From CAZUQP01 sp964622455 (lineage in GTDB: Bacteria > Pseudomonadota > Gammaproteobacteria > DSM-16500): 28,052 nt of DNA. The stretch lies in the NCBI GenBank assembly GCA_964622455.1, contig CAZUQP010000026.1:1-28052 (forward strand). Reading direction: 5' to 3'. Of this stretch, positions 8,611 to 18,600 are shown piece after piece. Under the pieces are notes generated by a model, which did no database searches, was not told the DNA's origin, and saw only the letters and a program-made list of their open reading frames with translations. The translations under genes and the position numbers were made by a program. Positions within the stretch are counted from its first letter, which is position 1. Each line of letters begins with the position of its first letter.

Positions 8611-9406
8611 GCTGTTCTCCATTGATTGCATAAACCGGCGCGTATTCACCTAAAGAATGCGCTTTATGAATTAAACCCATTAAATCCATCTCAATTAAGT
8701 CATATAAAACTTTAAAATTATCCAACACAAAATAAATCGGCTGCATAATATCAATTCGATAGGGTGTGCGTAATGCATCAATTGCATCAAACGGTTTACG
8801 CTCTGGAATATCGCTTTCCAGCGAATAAACTGTTTCATTCGATGAAGAAAGAATACCGCCGCCATAAATTCGTAATCCAGAAGCACTTTTCATCAAACCA
8901 AATTCAATGGTAAACCAATAAAGCCGTGCAAGCAAAACGCGGTCTTCTTTACTTGCTTTTAAACCTAATTTACCATAGGTATGAGTAAAATCTGCATAAG
9001 CGGGATTAGTTAATAAAGGGCAATGGCCAAATACCTCATGAAAAATATCGGGTTCTTGCAAATAATCCAATTCTTCTTTTCGCCGAATAAAGGTTGCTGC
9101 CGGAAATTGTCGATTAGCCAATAAATGAAAAAAACGTTCGAATGGAATTAATGCAGGCACAGGAGCCAATGACCAACCCGTTGCTTTTTGCAAAACACGA
9201 GATACATCAGGACATTGAGGAATTCTATCGTGCGGTAAATTAAGTAATTGAAGTCCATATAAATATTCTTCACACGCTCTATTTTGAACAATCGGCAGTT
9301 GACGTTTGATTAATTCATGCCAAACTGCATTTTCTTCAGGAAGATATTCTGCAAATCCATCTGCATTAACAAGTTTAGCGACATAAGAAGTTTTTTTGTA
9401 TGACAT
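8594..9406 (-). CDS. phhA: Phenylalanine 4-monooxygenase
   Basis: Hydroxylates L-phenylalanine to L-tyrosine with O2 and tetrahydropterin. The 270-residue single-domain protein matches bacterial PhhA and lacks the regulatory domain of animal enzymes. The iron ligands are visible: His123 and His128 in P-D-I-F-H-E-V-F-G-H and Glu168 in T-I-E-F-G. The G-L-R-I-Y-G-G-G-I-L-S-S loop is also conserved. The ATG at 9404-9406, with AGGA about 9 bases upstream, is chosen over the ATG at 9430, which has AAAGGG directly abutting it. It is the first gene of a leftward phhA-phhB operon diverging from hpd. It feeds tyrosine into the rightward catabolic operon. Confidence 0.96.
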   Translation of the reverse strand: MSYKKTSYVAKLVNADGFAEYLPEENAVWHELIKRQLPIVQNRACEEYLYGLQLLNLPHDRIPQCPDVSRVLQKATGWSLAPVPALIPFERFFHLLANRQFPAATFIRRKEELDYLQEPDIFHEVFGHCPLLTNPAYADFTHTYGKLGLKASKEDRVLLARLYWFTIEFGLMKSASGLRIYGGGILSSSNETVYSLESDIPERKPFDAIDALRTPYRIDIMQPIYFVLDNFKVLYDLIEMDLMGLIHKAHSLGEYAPVYAINGEQHARNM

Positions 9407-9452
9407 TTTAATCAATCCTAATTTAAGCATCCCTTTTATAAAAAAAGTAGCG

Positions 9453-9459
9453 TATTATA
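9453..9459. promoter_or_regulatory. Overlapping divergent -10 boxes for phhAB and hpd operon
   Basis: The 82-bp gap between phhA and hpd contains TATAAT on the minus strand (9459-9454) and TATTAT on the plus strand (9453-9458). They share almost all of their bases. No convincing -35 is seen on either side, suggesting that an activator is needed or that polymerases compete. No clear TyrR/PhhR-type box was identified. Confidence 0.4.
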
Positions 9460-9488
9460 TTGCTTAGCGTAAACAAACCGGAGGACTT

Positions 9489-10556
9489 ATGCAACGCCAC
9501 AATCCTGCTGGCACTAACGGATTTGATTTCTTAGAATATACTACTGAAGAACCCCTGATACTTGAAAAACAATTTTTGCAGATGGGCTTTAGACCCATTG
9601 CAAAACATCGCACCCTTGATATGACACTTTACCAACAAAATGATATTCGTTTTATCATTAATAATACAAAAGAAAGTTTGGCCAGCGAATTTGCTAAACT
9701 GCATGGCCCTTCTGTCTCTGCCATGGGCTTTTTAGTGAAGGATGCAAGCATCGCTTACGAACACGCGCTCGCCAAAGGTGCTAAACCCTACGAACCTCGC
9801 CATCAAAAAGACGCGTACGGCATCCCTGCTATTGATGGTATTGGCGGCAGTCTTATTTATTTTGTGGATTACCGTCAAAAACAAGCGAATTATAATACTC
9901 ATTTTATTTCTTTAACTTCTAAAGAACCCTCACCTTCCATCGGCTTAACTTACATTGATCATGTCACGCATAATTTATATCGCGGCAACATGGATCATAT
10001 TGCAGCATTTTATGAAGATGTTTTTAATTTTAAAGAAGTGCGTTATTTTGATATCGAAGGAAAATTAACAGGCTTAAAAAGCCGAGCCATGACAAGTCCC
10101 TGCGGTAAAATTCGCATTCCATTAAACGAATCATCCGATGATAAATCACAAATTGAAGAATTTTTAAAAGCATTTAACGGCGAAGGCATTCAACACATTG
10201 CGCTTGGCACCAAAGATATTTATCACTCTGTTGAAAATCTTTATCTTGCCGGTTTAAAATTTTTAAACACACCAGATACTTATTATGACTTGATTAATAA
10301 ACGTTTACCAAATCATGGCGAATCACTCGAACGTTTACGGAAAAATCGTATTTTGTTAGATGGTACCACTGAAAAAGAAAAAAAATTACTGTTGCAAATC
10401 TTCACTCAAAATATGTTAGGCCCCGTTTTTTTTGAAATTATTCAACGTAAGGGTGATGAAGGTTTTGGTGAAGGAAATTTTAAAGCCTTATTTGAATCGA
10501 TTGAATTAGATCAAATCAAACGAGGTGTATTAACGATGGAAAAAGAAAATCTATGA
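9489..10556 (+). CDS. hpd: 4-hydroxyphenylpyruvate dioxygenase
   Basis: Converts 4-hydroxyphenylpyruvate to homogentisate with O2 and Fe(II). The 355-residue protein has two vicinal-oxygen-chelate halves. Iron ligands are His158 (T-Y-I-D-H-V-T-H-N), His236 (E-G-I-Q-H-I-A-L) and Glu316 (G-P-V-F-F-E-I-I-Q-R). The C-terminal F-G-E-G-N-F-K-A-L-F-E-S-I-E gate helix is complete. A strong GGAGGA precedes the ATG. First gene of the rightward operon; its last codons overlap fahA by 4 bases. In Legionella the homologue makes homogentisate that can polymerise to pyomelanin; here a full downstream path is present. Confidence 0.97.
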   Translation: MQRHNPAGTNGFDFLEYTTEEPLILEKQFLQMGFRPIAKHRTLDMTLYQQNDIRFIINNTKESLASEFAKLHGPSVSAMGFLVKDASIAYEHALAKGAKPYEPRHQKDAYGIPAIDGIGGSLIYFVDYRQKQANYNTHFISLTSKEPSPSIGLTYIDHVTHNLYRGNMDHIAAFYEDVFNFKEVRYFDIEGKLTGLKSRAMTSPCGKIRIPLNESSDDKSQIEEFLKAFNGEGIQHIALGTKDIYHSVENLYLAGLKFLNTPDTYYDLINKRLPNHGESLERLRKNRILLDGTTEKEKKLLLQIFTQNMLGPVFFEIIQRKGDEGFGEGNFKALFESIELDQIKRGVLTMEKENL

Positions 10557-11533
10557 AACTTGCAACTTTAAAAAATAATACGCGTGATGGGCAGCTTGTA
10601 GTGGTTAGTAAAGATTTATCTCGCGCAATTCCCGTACCCGATATTGCAAAAAATTTACAAACAGCACTTGATCATTGGGTTGAAACCAAACCTAAACTGC
10701 AGGAATATTATGATAACTTAAATGCGGGAAAAATAAAAAATAGTTTAATGTTTAGCGAACAATCGGTCTCATCCCCATTGCCGCGGGCGTTTCAATGGGC
10801 AGATGGCAGCGCCTATGTCAATCATGTGGAATTAGTACGTAAAGCGCGAGGCGCTGAATTGCCCGCTGATTTTTGGACGGATCCTTTAATGTATCAAGGC
10901 GGTTCAGACAGTTTTTTAGGCCCTTACGATGATATTCCCATCAAAAATATTGAATGGGGTGTCGATTTTGAAGCAGAAGTTGCTGTCATTACCACGGATG
11001 TCTCAATGCACTCAACACCAGAGGATGCTGCTAAACATATTTGTCTTTTGATGTTAGTGAATGATGTATCATTAAGAAATTTGATTCCTGCAGAATTAAA
11101 TAAAGGATTTGGATTTTTTCAAAGTAAACCATCAAGCGCATTTTCACCGGTTGCAGTCACACCCGATGAATTGGAAGATGCTTGGGATGGAAAAAAAATT
11201 CATTTACCACTCATCACACGTTTCAATCAAAAATTATTTGGAAAACCGAATGCCGGGATCGATATGACATTTGATTTTCCCACGTTGATTGCGCACGCTG
11301 CAAAAACAAGGGCTTTAATGGCAGGATCTATTATCGGATCTGGAACAGTTTCTAATCTAGATCGAAGTCTTGGGTCCTCCTGCATCGCAGAAAAACGCAT
11401 GTTAGAAACATTACAAACAGGAAAAGCAGAAACACCTTTTATGCAATGGGGAGATAGCGTGCAGATTGAAATGTTTGATAAAAATAATCAAAGTATTTTT
11501 GGAGCAATTAAACAAAAAGTGATACGGGTATAG
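10553..11533 (+). CDS. fahA: Fumarylacetoacetate hydrolase
   Basis: Last step of tyrosine degradation: cleaves fumarylacetoacetate to fumarate and acetoacetate. The 326-residue protein is the shorter bacterial FAH form. The metal site is recognisable as D-F-E-A-E-V-A-V-I (residues 138-146; acidic ligands Glu140 and Glu142), with Asp171 in V-N-D-V-S-L-R-N. K-P-S-S-A-F-S-P and G-S-G-T-V-S-N are further family motifs. The start ATG overlaps the hpd stop (ATGA), so translation is coupled. The assignment as true fumarylacetoacetase, rather than another FAH-superfamily hydrolase, relies on its place between hpd and maiA. Confidence 0.93.
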   Translation: MKLATLKNNTRDGQLVVVSKDLSRAIPVPDIAKNLQTALDHWVETKPKLQEYYDNLNAGKIKNSLMFSEQSVSSPLPRAFQWADGSAYVNHVELVRKARGAELPADFWTDPLMYQGGSDSFLGPYDDIPIKNIEWGVDFEAEVAVITTDVSMHSTPEDAAKHICLLMLVNDVSLRNLIPAELNKGFGFFQSKPSSAFSPVAVTPDELEDAWDGKKIHLPLITRFNQKLFGKPNAGIDMTFDFPTLIAHAAKTRALMAGSIIGSGTVSNLDRSLGSSCIAEKRMLETLQTGKAETPFMQWGDSVQIEMFDKNNQSIFGAIKQKVIRV

Positions 11534-11543
11534 CGAGGATGAC

Positions 11544-12176
11544 ATGCTAAAACTGTATAATTACTTCCGTTCCTCTGCAAGCTTTCGCACGCGCATTGTA
11601 CTTAATTTAAAAGGACTCGCCTATCAAGATGTTCCTATCCATTTAGTCAATAATGGCGGTGAACATTATTCACCGGATTATCAAAAAATTAATCCGCAAC
11701 ATCTAGTTCCTGCTTTACAAGACGGACCAAAAATTGTGACACAATCACTCGCTATCATCGAATATTTAGATGAGCTTCACAAAAAACCACCTCTACTGCC
11801 AAATGACCCTTATCAAAAAGCATTAGTACGTGCATTAGCACTCATCATTGTTGCTGATACTCATCCATTGAATAACTTGCGCGTACTTCATTTTCTGACC
11901 CACGATTTAGGCATTTCTGAAGAACAAAAACTTCGTTGGTACCATCATTGGATGGCAAAAGGATTAACCGCGCTCGAAAAACATGTTTCAGCAACCGCTG
12001 GGCGTTTTTGTTTTGGTGATTCACTCACCATTGCAGATATTTGCCTCATTCCACAATTATACAATGCAAGACGATTCGCCTGTGATGTAAGTGTCTATCC
12101 TACATTAGTACGGATTGATGCACATTGCCAAACATTAGATGCTTTTACCAAAGCATGGCCAAAGGAACCGACATAA
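11544..12176 (+). CDS. maiA: Maleylacetoacetate isomerase (zeta-class GST)
   Basis: Glutathione-dependent cis-trans isomerisation of maleylacetoacetate to fumarylacetoacetate. The 210-residue protein has the thioredoxin-like N-domain with the zeta motif F-R-S-S-A-S-F-R-T-R-I (residues 8-18). The usual Cys of S-S-C-S is Ala here, while the catalytic serines remain. H-L-V-P-A-L and Q-S-L-A-I-I-E-Y-L form the glutathione site. The all-helical C-domain includes D-S-L-T-I-A-D-I-C-L-I-P-Q. GAGGATGAC precedes the ATG. It sits 10 bases after fahA and 14 before the aminotransferase, within the same operon. Confidence 0.95.
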   Translation: MLKLYNYFRSSASFRTRIVLNLKGLAYQDVPIHLVNNGGEHYSPDYQKINPQHLVPALQDGPKIVTQSLAIIEYLDELHKKPPLLPNDPYQKALVRALALIIVADTHPLNNLRVLHFLTHDLGISEEQKLRWYHHWMAKGLTALEKHVSATAGRFCFGDSLTIADICLIPQLYNARRFACDVSVYPTLVRIDAHCQTLDAFTKAWPKEPT

Positions 12177-12190
12177 GAAGGAACGATTTC

Positions 12191-13294
12191 ATGACTGATG
12201 TTGACTTTCATGCGCTCGCGAATAATTACATTCGACACTTAATTCCTTATCAACCTGGTAAACCGATTGAAGAAGTTGAGCGTGAATTGGCAATTTCCTC
12301 CATCATCAAATTAGCAAGCAATGAAAATCCGCTGGGCGCAAGTAATGCTGCACTGCAGGCAGCAGAACAGGCTTTGTTAAAAGCACATTTATATCCCGAT
12401 GGCGGCTGCTATGAGTTAAAACAAACATTAGCGATGTTTTTACAAGTGATCCCCACTCAGCTTACCCTTGGTAATGGATCTGAAAATGTATTAGAAATGA
12501 TTACGAAAGCGTATTTAACTGTGGGAGATTCTGCAGTCATTTCAGAATATGCTTTTTTAACGATTCCCCTGCTAATAAAAAGTTACGGCGCAGAAATTAT
12601 CAGCACACCAGCAAATAAATTTGGACATGATATAAAAAAAATGGTTGATGCTGTTAAGAAAAATACGCGCATTATTTTTATCGTGAATCCTAATAACCCA
12701 ACAGGCACTTACACTAAAAAAGATGAGCTCATCTATTTATTAGAATCTATTCCAGCAAATATTTTAGTGGTCGTTGATGAAGCTTATCATGAATATATTG
12801 AATGCGCAGATTATCCAGATACACTCGCTTTATTAAAAAAATATCCTAACTTAGTGATCACTCGTACGTTTTCTAAAGCCTATGGATTAGCGGGTTTACG
12901 TTTAGGATATGCCATATCCTCCCCCATCATTGCAGATATTTTAAATCGAGCACGATTGCCGTTTAATGTGAACACTGTTGCAGCATACGCTGCAAAAGCA
13001 GCTTTACTTGATCAAGACCATATTGCCAAAAGCGTTATTTTGAATAAAGAAGGGCGGCAACAATTAGCAGATGGTTTAAAAAAACTAAATCTTCATTTTA
13101 TTCCATCACTCGGTAATTTTATTTCCTTTGATGCAAGACAAGATGCGAATCAAATTTACCAAAAATTATTATACAAAGGTATCATCGTGCGACCATTACA
13201 CGCCTATCACATGCCTACCTATTTACGCGTGACTATTGGAACTTTTACACAAAACGAAAAATTTTTAACCGCGCTTCAGGAAGTATTAACATGA
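12191..13294 (+). CDS. hisC: HisC-type aminotransferase, probably aromatic
   Basis: A fold-type I PLP aminotransferase of 367 residues that looks like histidinol-phosphate aminotransferase: S-N-E-N-P-L-G (44-49 region), V-N-P-N-N-P-T-G (166-172), V-V-V-D-E-A-Y (193-199) and the PLP lysine Lys229 in T-F-S-K-A-Y-G-L-A-G-L-R-L-G-Y. The ATG at 12191 with AAGGA about 9 bases upstream is chosen over upstream in-frame codons inside maiA. No other histidine biosynthesis gene is near. It sits between maiA and hmgA and overlaps hmgA by 4 bases (ATGA), so it most likely supplies the tyrosine to 4-hydroxyphenylpyruvate step; HisC-family enzymes are known to accept aromatic substrates. The substrate is inferred from context. 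Confidence 0.9.
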   Translation: MTDVDFHALANNYIRHLIPYQPGKPIEEVERELAISSIIKLASNENPLGASNAALQAAEQALLKAHLYPDGGCYELKQTLAMFLQVIPTQLTLGNGSENVLEMITKAYLTVGDSAVISEYAFLTIPLLIKSYGAEIISTPANKFGHDIKKMVDAVKKNTRIIFIVNPNNPTGTYTKKDELIYLLESIPANILVVVDEAYHEYIECADYPDTLALLKKYPNLVITRTFSKAYGLAGLRLGYAISSPIIADILNRARLPFNVNTVAAYAAKAALLDQDHIAKSVILNKEGRQQLADGLKKLNLHFIPSLGNFISFDARQDANQIYQKLLYKGIIVRPLHAYHMPTYLRVTIGTFTQNEKFLTALQEVLT

Positions 13295-14586
13295 ATGCAT
13301 TGAAATATCACAATGGCTTTGGTAATTATTTTCAATCGGAAGCCATAAAAAATACTTTGCTGCCAGGAAAGAATTCTCCGCAAAAAGTCCCTCATGGTTT
13401 ATATGCAGAACAATTAAGCGGCAGCGCTTTTACCATGCCTAGACATCTTAATTTACGTACTTGGTTATACCGCATTCGCCCCTCTGTGATGCATGGTGAA
13501 TTCAAATTATTTTCGCATGAATATTTAAGCGCCCCGCCCTTTAATCAAATTCCAATGCCGCCCACTCAAATGCGTTGGGACCCTTTGCCTTATCCTCAAA
13601 AACCCACTGATTTTATTCAAGGATTGTGGACATTGGCCGGCAATCAAGGCGCTGCTATTCATTTGTACTCTGCAAATACATCGATGCAGCATACTTATTT
13701 TTATAATGCGGACGGTGATTTTTTAATTGTGCCGCAAAAAGGAGCTCTACATTTTCAAACAGAAATGGGTTGGATTGGTTTAACTCCCGGTGAAATCCTC
13801 GTCATCCCACGTGGTATTAAATTTCAAGTATTATTACAAGAAAATGAAGCGCGTGGTTATGTCTGTGAAAATTTTGGGATGCCTTTTCGTTTGCCGGAAT
13901 TAGGGCCTTTGGGCGCAAACGGCCTTGCCAATCCGCGTGATTTTGAAATTCCTGTGGCTGCTTTTTCAGAAACAGAAGGTGAATTTAAATTACTGACTAA
14001 ATTCCAAGGAAAATTATGGGCGGCTAGTATTGATCATTCACCTTGTGATGTCGTTGCTTGGCATGGGAATTATGTTCCTTACAAATATCATCTTTCCCTT
14101 TTTAATACGATGAATACAGTCAGCTATGATCATCCCGATCCTTCTATTTTTACAGTGCTTACTTCACCTTCTGCTTTGCCAGGCATTGCAAATGTGGATT
14201 TTGTGATTTTTCCGCCGCGTTGGGTTGTTTCTGAAGACACTTTTCGTCCTCCTTATTATCATCGGAACATTATGAATGAATATATGGGACTCATTTACGG
14301 CGCTTACGATGCCAAAGAAAAAGGATTTTTACCGGGCGGCGGCAGTTTACATAATTGCATGTCAGCGCATGGGCCAGATGCACATGCTTTTAATAAGGCT
14401 ACCGAAAGCTCATTACAGCCTGAATATTATGCCAATACGCTCGCTTTTATGTTTGAATCACAAGATATTTGGTGCGTGACCCCTGAAGCACTTAATTCGC
14501 CTCATCGTCAAGAAGATTATCTGAATTGTTGGCAGGGACTTAACTCTCATTTTCAATCTAAAAAAATTTTATTAGAGACTTCTTAA
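13291..14586 (+). CDS. hmgA: Homogentisate 1,2-dioxygenase
   Basis: Opens the ring of homogentisate to maleylacetoacetate with O2 and Fe(II). The 431-residue cupin has the canonical N-terminus (Y-H-N-G-F-G-N-Y-F-Q-S-E-A). The iron triad is His324 (P-Y-Y-H-R-N), Glu330 (M-N-E-Y-M-G-L-I) and His360 (S-A-H-G-P-D). The 6- and 30-residue spacings equal those of the human ligands His335, Glu341 and His371. Its start overlaps the aminotransferase stop, and the next gene follows one base after its stop. With hmgA intact, homogentisate should be consumed rather than accumulate as pyomelanin. Confidence 0.97.
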   Translation: MNALKYHNGFGNYFQSEAIKNTLLPGKNSPQKVPHGLYAEQLSGSAFTMPRHLNLRTWLYRIRPSVMHGEFKLFSHEYLSAPPFNQIPMPPTQMRWDPLPYPQKPTDFIQGLWTLAGNQGAAIHLYSANTSMQHTYFYNADGDFLIVPQKGALHFQTEMGWIGLTPGEILVIPRGIKFQVLLQENEARGYVCENFGMPFRLPELGPLGANGLANPRDFEIPVAAFSETEGEFKLLTKFQGKLWAASIDHSPCDVVAWHGNYVPYKYHLSLFNTMNTVSYDHPDPSIFTVLTSPSALPGIANVDFVIFPPRWVVSEDTFRPPYYHRNIMNEYMGLIYGAYDAKEKGFLPGGGSLHNCMSAHGPDAHAFNKATESSLQPEYYANTLAFMFESQDIWCVTPEALNSPHRQEDYLNCWQGLNSHFQSKKILLETS

Positions 14587-14587
14587 A

Positions 14588-15433
14588 ATGATTTCAATTA
14601 GAATTATTATTGCGATTTTATTTTTTTTAGCAGTGACTTCACTCATGGGATTTTATTTTGCCATACGGCCTTATCGGATAGTGAGTTCACTTACCCCTGC
14701 TGCTTTCAAATTGCCTTATGAAAATGTAACGCTTTATACAAAAGATAAGATTAAAATTCGCGGCTGGTTTATTCCAAATAAAAATCCATCGGCTAAAACC
14801 ATTATTTTATTGCACGGTTATCCTGCTGATAAAGGAAATATTTTGCCATCGCGATTATTTCTTCATCAAAATTTTAATTTATTGTTTATTGATTTCCGTT
14901 ATTTTGGCGAAAGTTCTGGAAATTATTCTAGTATTGGTATTTTTGAAATAAATGATTTGAAAGCCGCGATTGATTATTTACATTCACGAGGCATTGATTC
15001 AGTCGGTGTATGGGGATTTTCACTGGGTGGATCGGTTGCCATTATGGCTGCTGCTAAAATGCCCGCGATCAAAGCCATTGTTGCAGAGTCAGCTTATGCC
15101 AACTTATACCAAATGGCAGAATCTTATTACCGCATTCCCTTCGTCAACTACCCTTTGGCTGCATTAACAAGACTTTGGGGCCTACTCTTCTTGCGAGAAG
15201 ATATTAAAAAAGTCTCGCCTGAGGAAAGCATGAAAAACTTACACATTCCTATTTTGATTTTACATTCGCGCCATGATAATGTTATTTCTTTTGAATATGC
15301 TACCTTATTAGAAAAAGCATCGCATCATAATAAGAAAGTAGAAATTTATTTTACGGATGACTTGCTTCACGGCGAACCTGTTAAAAATTATCAAAAATTG
15401 GTAGAAGATTTTTTTAATAAAAATATAAAATAA
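14588..15433 (+). CDS. Membrane-anchored alpha/beta hydrolase
   Basis: A 281-residue serine hydrolase with an N-terminal hydrophobic helix (about residues 5-25), likely an uncleaved anchor with the catalytic domain outside the cytoplasm. Motifs: oxyanion L-L-H-G-Y-P, nucleophile elbow G-F-S-L-G-G (Ser145), acid Asp230 in H-S-R-H-D-N, and base His261 in L-L-H-G-E-P. It resembles YqkD/BEM46-type peptidase-S15-like hydrolases; the substrate is unknown. It starts one base after hmgA, so it is the last gene of the aromatic operon, but no step in that pathway needs it. Its stop codon lies in the segment duplicated before parB. Confidence 0.88.
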   Translation: MISIRIIIAILFFLAVTSLMGFYFAIRPYRIVSSLTPAAFKLPYENVTLYTKDKIKIRGWFIPNKNPSAKTIILLHGYPADKGNILPSRLFLHQNFNLLFIDFRYFGESSGNYSSIGIFEINDLKAAIDYLHSRGIDSVGVWGFSLGGSVAIMAAAKMPAIKAIVAESAYANLYQMAESYYRIPFVNYPLAALTRLWGLLFLREDIKKVSPEESMKNLHIPILILHSRHDNVISFEYATLLEKASHHNKKVEIYFTDDLLHGEPVKNYQKLVEDFFNKNIK

Positions 15434-15519
15434 TTTAAAAAAATAGAGTGGCGGCACAGGATCCCAATCCTATCAATAAAGGATACCTATGATAAAATCA
15501 AAGCCTGCTTTCTTACAGC
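15423..15519 (+). repeat. Left copy of diverged direct repeat (matches 19231-19324)
   Basis: About 95 bases align with 19231-19324, with several mismatches and small gaps. Shared blocks include ATAA-ATTTAAAAAA, GGCACAGGA, TCAATAAAGGATACCTATGA and AAAATCAAAGCCT. The segment spans the hydrolase stop codon, the intergenic region and the first 10 codons of parB with its ribosome site. The pair brackets the 15646-19191 gene. Confidence 0.85.
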
Positions 15520-15545
15520 GAAGACTTAATATTCAGTTAAGATAA
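15489..15545 (+). pseudogene. Truncated 5' end of parB
   Basis: The ATG with AAAGGA six bases upstream opens an 18-codon frame. Its first residues (M-I-K-S-K-P-A-F-L-Q) parallel the ParB start at 19294 (M-T-K-S-K-P-T-L-L-Q). Similarity then stops and the frame ends at TAA. It is a relic of the parB 5' end left by duplication or insertion, and its ribosome site may still be used. Confidence 0.7.
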
Positions 15546-15557
15546 ATGCTGTAATAT
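15525..15557 (+). promoter_or_regulatory. PmrA-box-like tandem repeat and -10
   Basis: The half-site cTTAATATT (15525-15533) equals the published PmrA half-site consensus. After 2 bases comes gTTAAGATA (15536-15544), so the TTAA cores are 11 bp apart. A possible -10, TAATAT (15552-15557), begins 7 bases later. It starts about five bases after the parB relic homology ends and precedes the helicase-ankyrin gene. An alternative -10, TATAAT, lies at 15575-15580. Confidence 0.55.
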
Positions 15558-15645
15558 CTTGTTAAAAAACAAAATATAATTAATAAATGATATCAATCAC
15601 TTAGGTGTATTAAAGATATCAAAACGACAAAACGAGGAAATATCC

Positions 15646-18600
15646 ATGCTTGCTGGAAGACCGGCTTCTTTTCTTGAAGCACGCTTGACTTCATCGTCGA
15701 CTATTATGATAAGGCGTAAATTATCGCCAACATTAAACAATGATCGTGAAAAAATACGTCATCAATGGATGTCAAAGTTAAAAGCTTACCTCCTTTTGGA
15801 TGAAAAGGAAGAAACATGTTTTGTTGGTCAGCCTAAGCTTCATCAAAAACGCGCAATGGAGCAATATCTCCAAAAACTGGAAGCAAATTCGCTGACAGGT
15901 GGTGCGTCTCATGCGGTATTTCCATTATCTACTGGTGCAGGTAAAACATTTATTTTTACGCGTTTGGCGGAGTTGCTAGCAAAGAATTCTGGCAAGACAA
16001 TCAAGGATCTAAAAGAAGAAAAACAATCATTATCAAACAATGAATCTTGTCCTAAAACCCTTATTGTTGTACCTACGATCACCTTAATGGAGCAGACGAT
16101 CAGAAGCGTGAAAGGTTTTGCACCTGATTTACGTTATGCCCAATTAAAATCAAAGTGTGATGATATTGAAAATATTCGGATAGGTACGCTCAATAAAAAA
16201 AATATTCAGGCTATTGTAGATAACAGCGATGTCATGGTGGTTACTTATGATACGTTGCAGCAATATTATAAAGAAGTACCATGGGATAAAATTGGGTTAG
16301 TTGTCCTGGATGAAGCGCATAATGCGCTATCTGCAGATCGTTGCAAGATGGTAGAGCATGCAAAGGATGCAGGCTGCACTATTTTAGGATTTACTGCGAC
16401 ACCTACTTATAATTTGAAAAAAGAAGCACGCGAAGCGAAAGAACAGCTCAATATCGCGGTGTCCGCGATGAAATTGCCAAATACAGATGGGCTCCCTAGT
16501 GTTTATGAGTTACTAGGCTATAAAGAAGACGGCAGTGATAATCCCATACAACCTTTAAATATCGCGGAAGCTATCTTGCTGGAAGTGAATAGTCCTGTTG
16601 CTTATGACATTATTGAAGTTGATGTAGAGAATATAGAAAGTGTAGAAGAAAAATCTGCAGAAATTGATTGTGAAAGACTTTCTCACATTATTAATAAAGA
16701 AGAATACAATTTTGTTCCTATTGATATTTATATGAATAAAGAGAGTCCTGTAACACATCTACCATTTCGGGGTAAAAAGGGCGTTGTGTTTTGCGCCGGC
16801 ATTGAGCATGCGAAAAAAATGGCGCAAGCTTTTAATGATAATATTAAGATTGAAGATATTGACCCTAACCAGGAATTAGAAAAGAAATACAAAGAAAATG
16901 TTGCTCAGCATTTTTTGCAACGTGCCAAGGAAAGTTTTGCTAAAGCTAGCAAGCTAACCGTTGAGGAGCGTGTAAAAAGGAGTAAAGAAAAAGCTACTAA
17001 GGACGCAGAAAAATTTATTGCTTCTCATCCTTTTGGTATTGCTAAAGCAGTGCATTCTGCAAATACAAATAAAAAAAAGAATCCTTTGTCTTTTGAAGCA
17101 GATGTAAAATCTCTTGATCGACGTGAATGTCAAAATCTTATCCTACAATATCAGTTAGGTGGGTTGCGGTTCTTGACTGGCGCAGATATTTTGACTGAAG
17201 GCTTTGATGATGTAGAAACTGAGGTTATATTTAATCTAAGACCTACCCAATCTGAAAACAAACAAATACAACGTTGTGGACGCGGTTTGCGGTTGAACCC
17301 TAAGGATCCCAATAAAGTATGTCATATTTTTGATTTTAAATGGGGAAATTCTTCAAGTTGTTATTTCAACCAATTTATTGGAAAACAATTTACTGCAGGA
17401 ATTCTTCCTCAGCATAAAAATCAATCCGCCGTTTATGCACCGGAAAAAGTTGAATTTCCAAAAATGGCTAAATATATTTCCCATTATGCAAATAATATTG
17501 CTCTTGATGTCGAAAAACGTAAGAGAAAATCTTCATCTTTGTCACAAGAGAAAAAGGAGAATAATGCAGCAAAAGCAGAAAGCAACAAAACCAATCAATT
17601 TAATAAAAAATCCAATCAGAAAAAAGATTTAAGTAAAAAACAAAAAATAAATCATTCTTCAAAAGTTGAAGAAACAGATCAGCTGTCATCAATAAGTCGA
17701 TCTATTGATAATGCTAAAATGGACGTTGATTCTACGGAAGAAAAGGGCGTGGCAAGTTCATCAGGGCAACAACCCATGTTAATGCAAATTGAAGAAGAAA
17801 AGAAAAAGGATGCTCAGCCATTATCCGATGAAGAATGTTTCTCTCTTTTAGATAAGTGCTCAGGAACGACACGAGACATCGTTGAGGTGATCGAATCTAT
17901 TCCTTTGAAATTTTGGAGCAAGCAAGATTCAGAGGGAAGAATACCATTAATGGTTATCTTACAAAAAAAACAAACTCATTATGATATCATACGAAAACTA
18001 CTGGAAAAAATCGCTGGCAATAATTGCGAAACTTTACGTATGGCGGATTCGAATGGCGATACTGTTTTGCACTATCTTTTTTGTTACCGAGGTGGAATGA
18101 CAACTTATTCAATGCGGCGGCTAATTAACAAAATTATGGATAAATATCCAGGATTAATTAATCAGGTAAACCTTCAAGGAAAAACCCCTTTACAGACAGC
18201 CATTTGTGTTTTGATGGAAAATAATAATGTTAAAATGATTCTTGAATCTATTACTTATTTATTGGGTTTCGCAAAAGCAAAAGGCACTAATCATGATGTT
18301 AATCAGATTAACGATAAAGACGGAAAAAATTTATTGGATTATGCAATTGATGTGGCCCAATCAACAGAGGATGTGAAATTGCTTCAGCTATTACTTACCA
18401 ATCCTGAAAGAATCTCTTTTACATTTACCGCGGCTAACCGAGAGAAACTTAAAAAAACAGCTCCCCGCAGTTTGGAGTTGCAAGCTATGCTGAGAGAAAA
18501 TTATTTTGATCAGCTATGTCCAGAACTTTCAAAAGAAGCGCCTCAACGATTAATGGTATCTGTTGAAGCCAAAGTAGATGCGGATTATTTTGCAGCATTT

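Noticed and set aside
12191..13294. Histidine biosynthesis role taken at face value
   Set aside because: No other his genes in the window and the gene is translationally coupled to hmgA; an aromatic aminotransferase role fits better, although the family is HisC.
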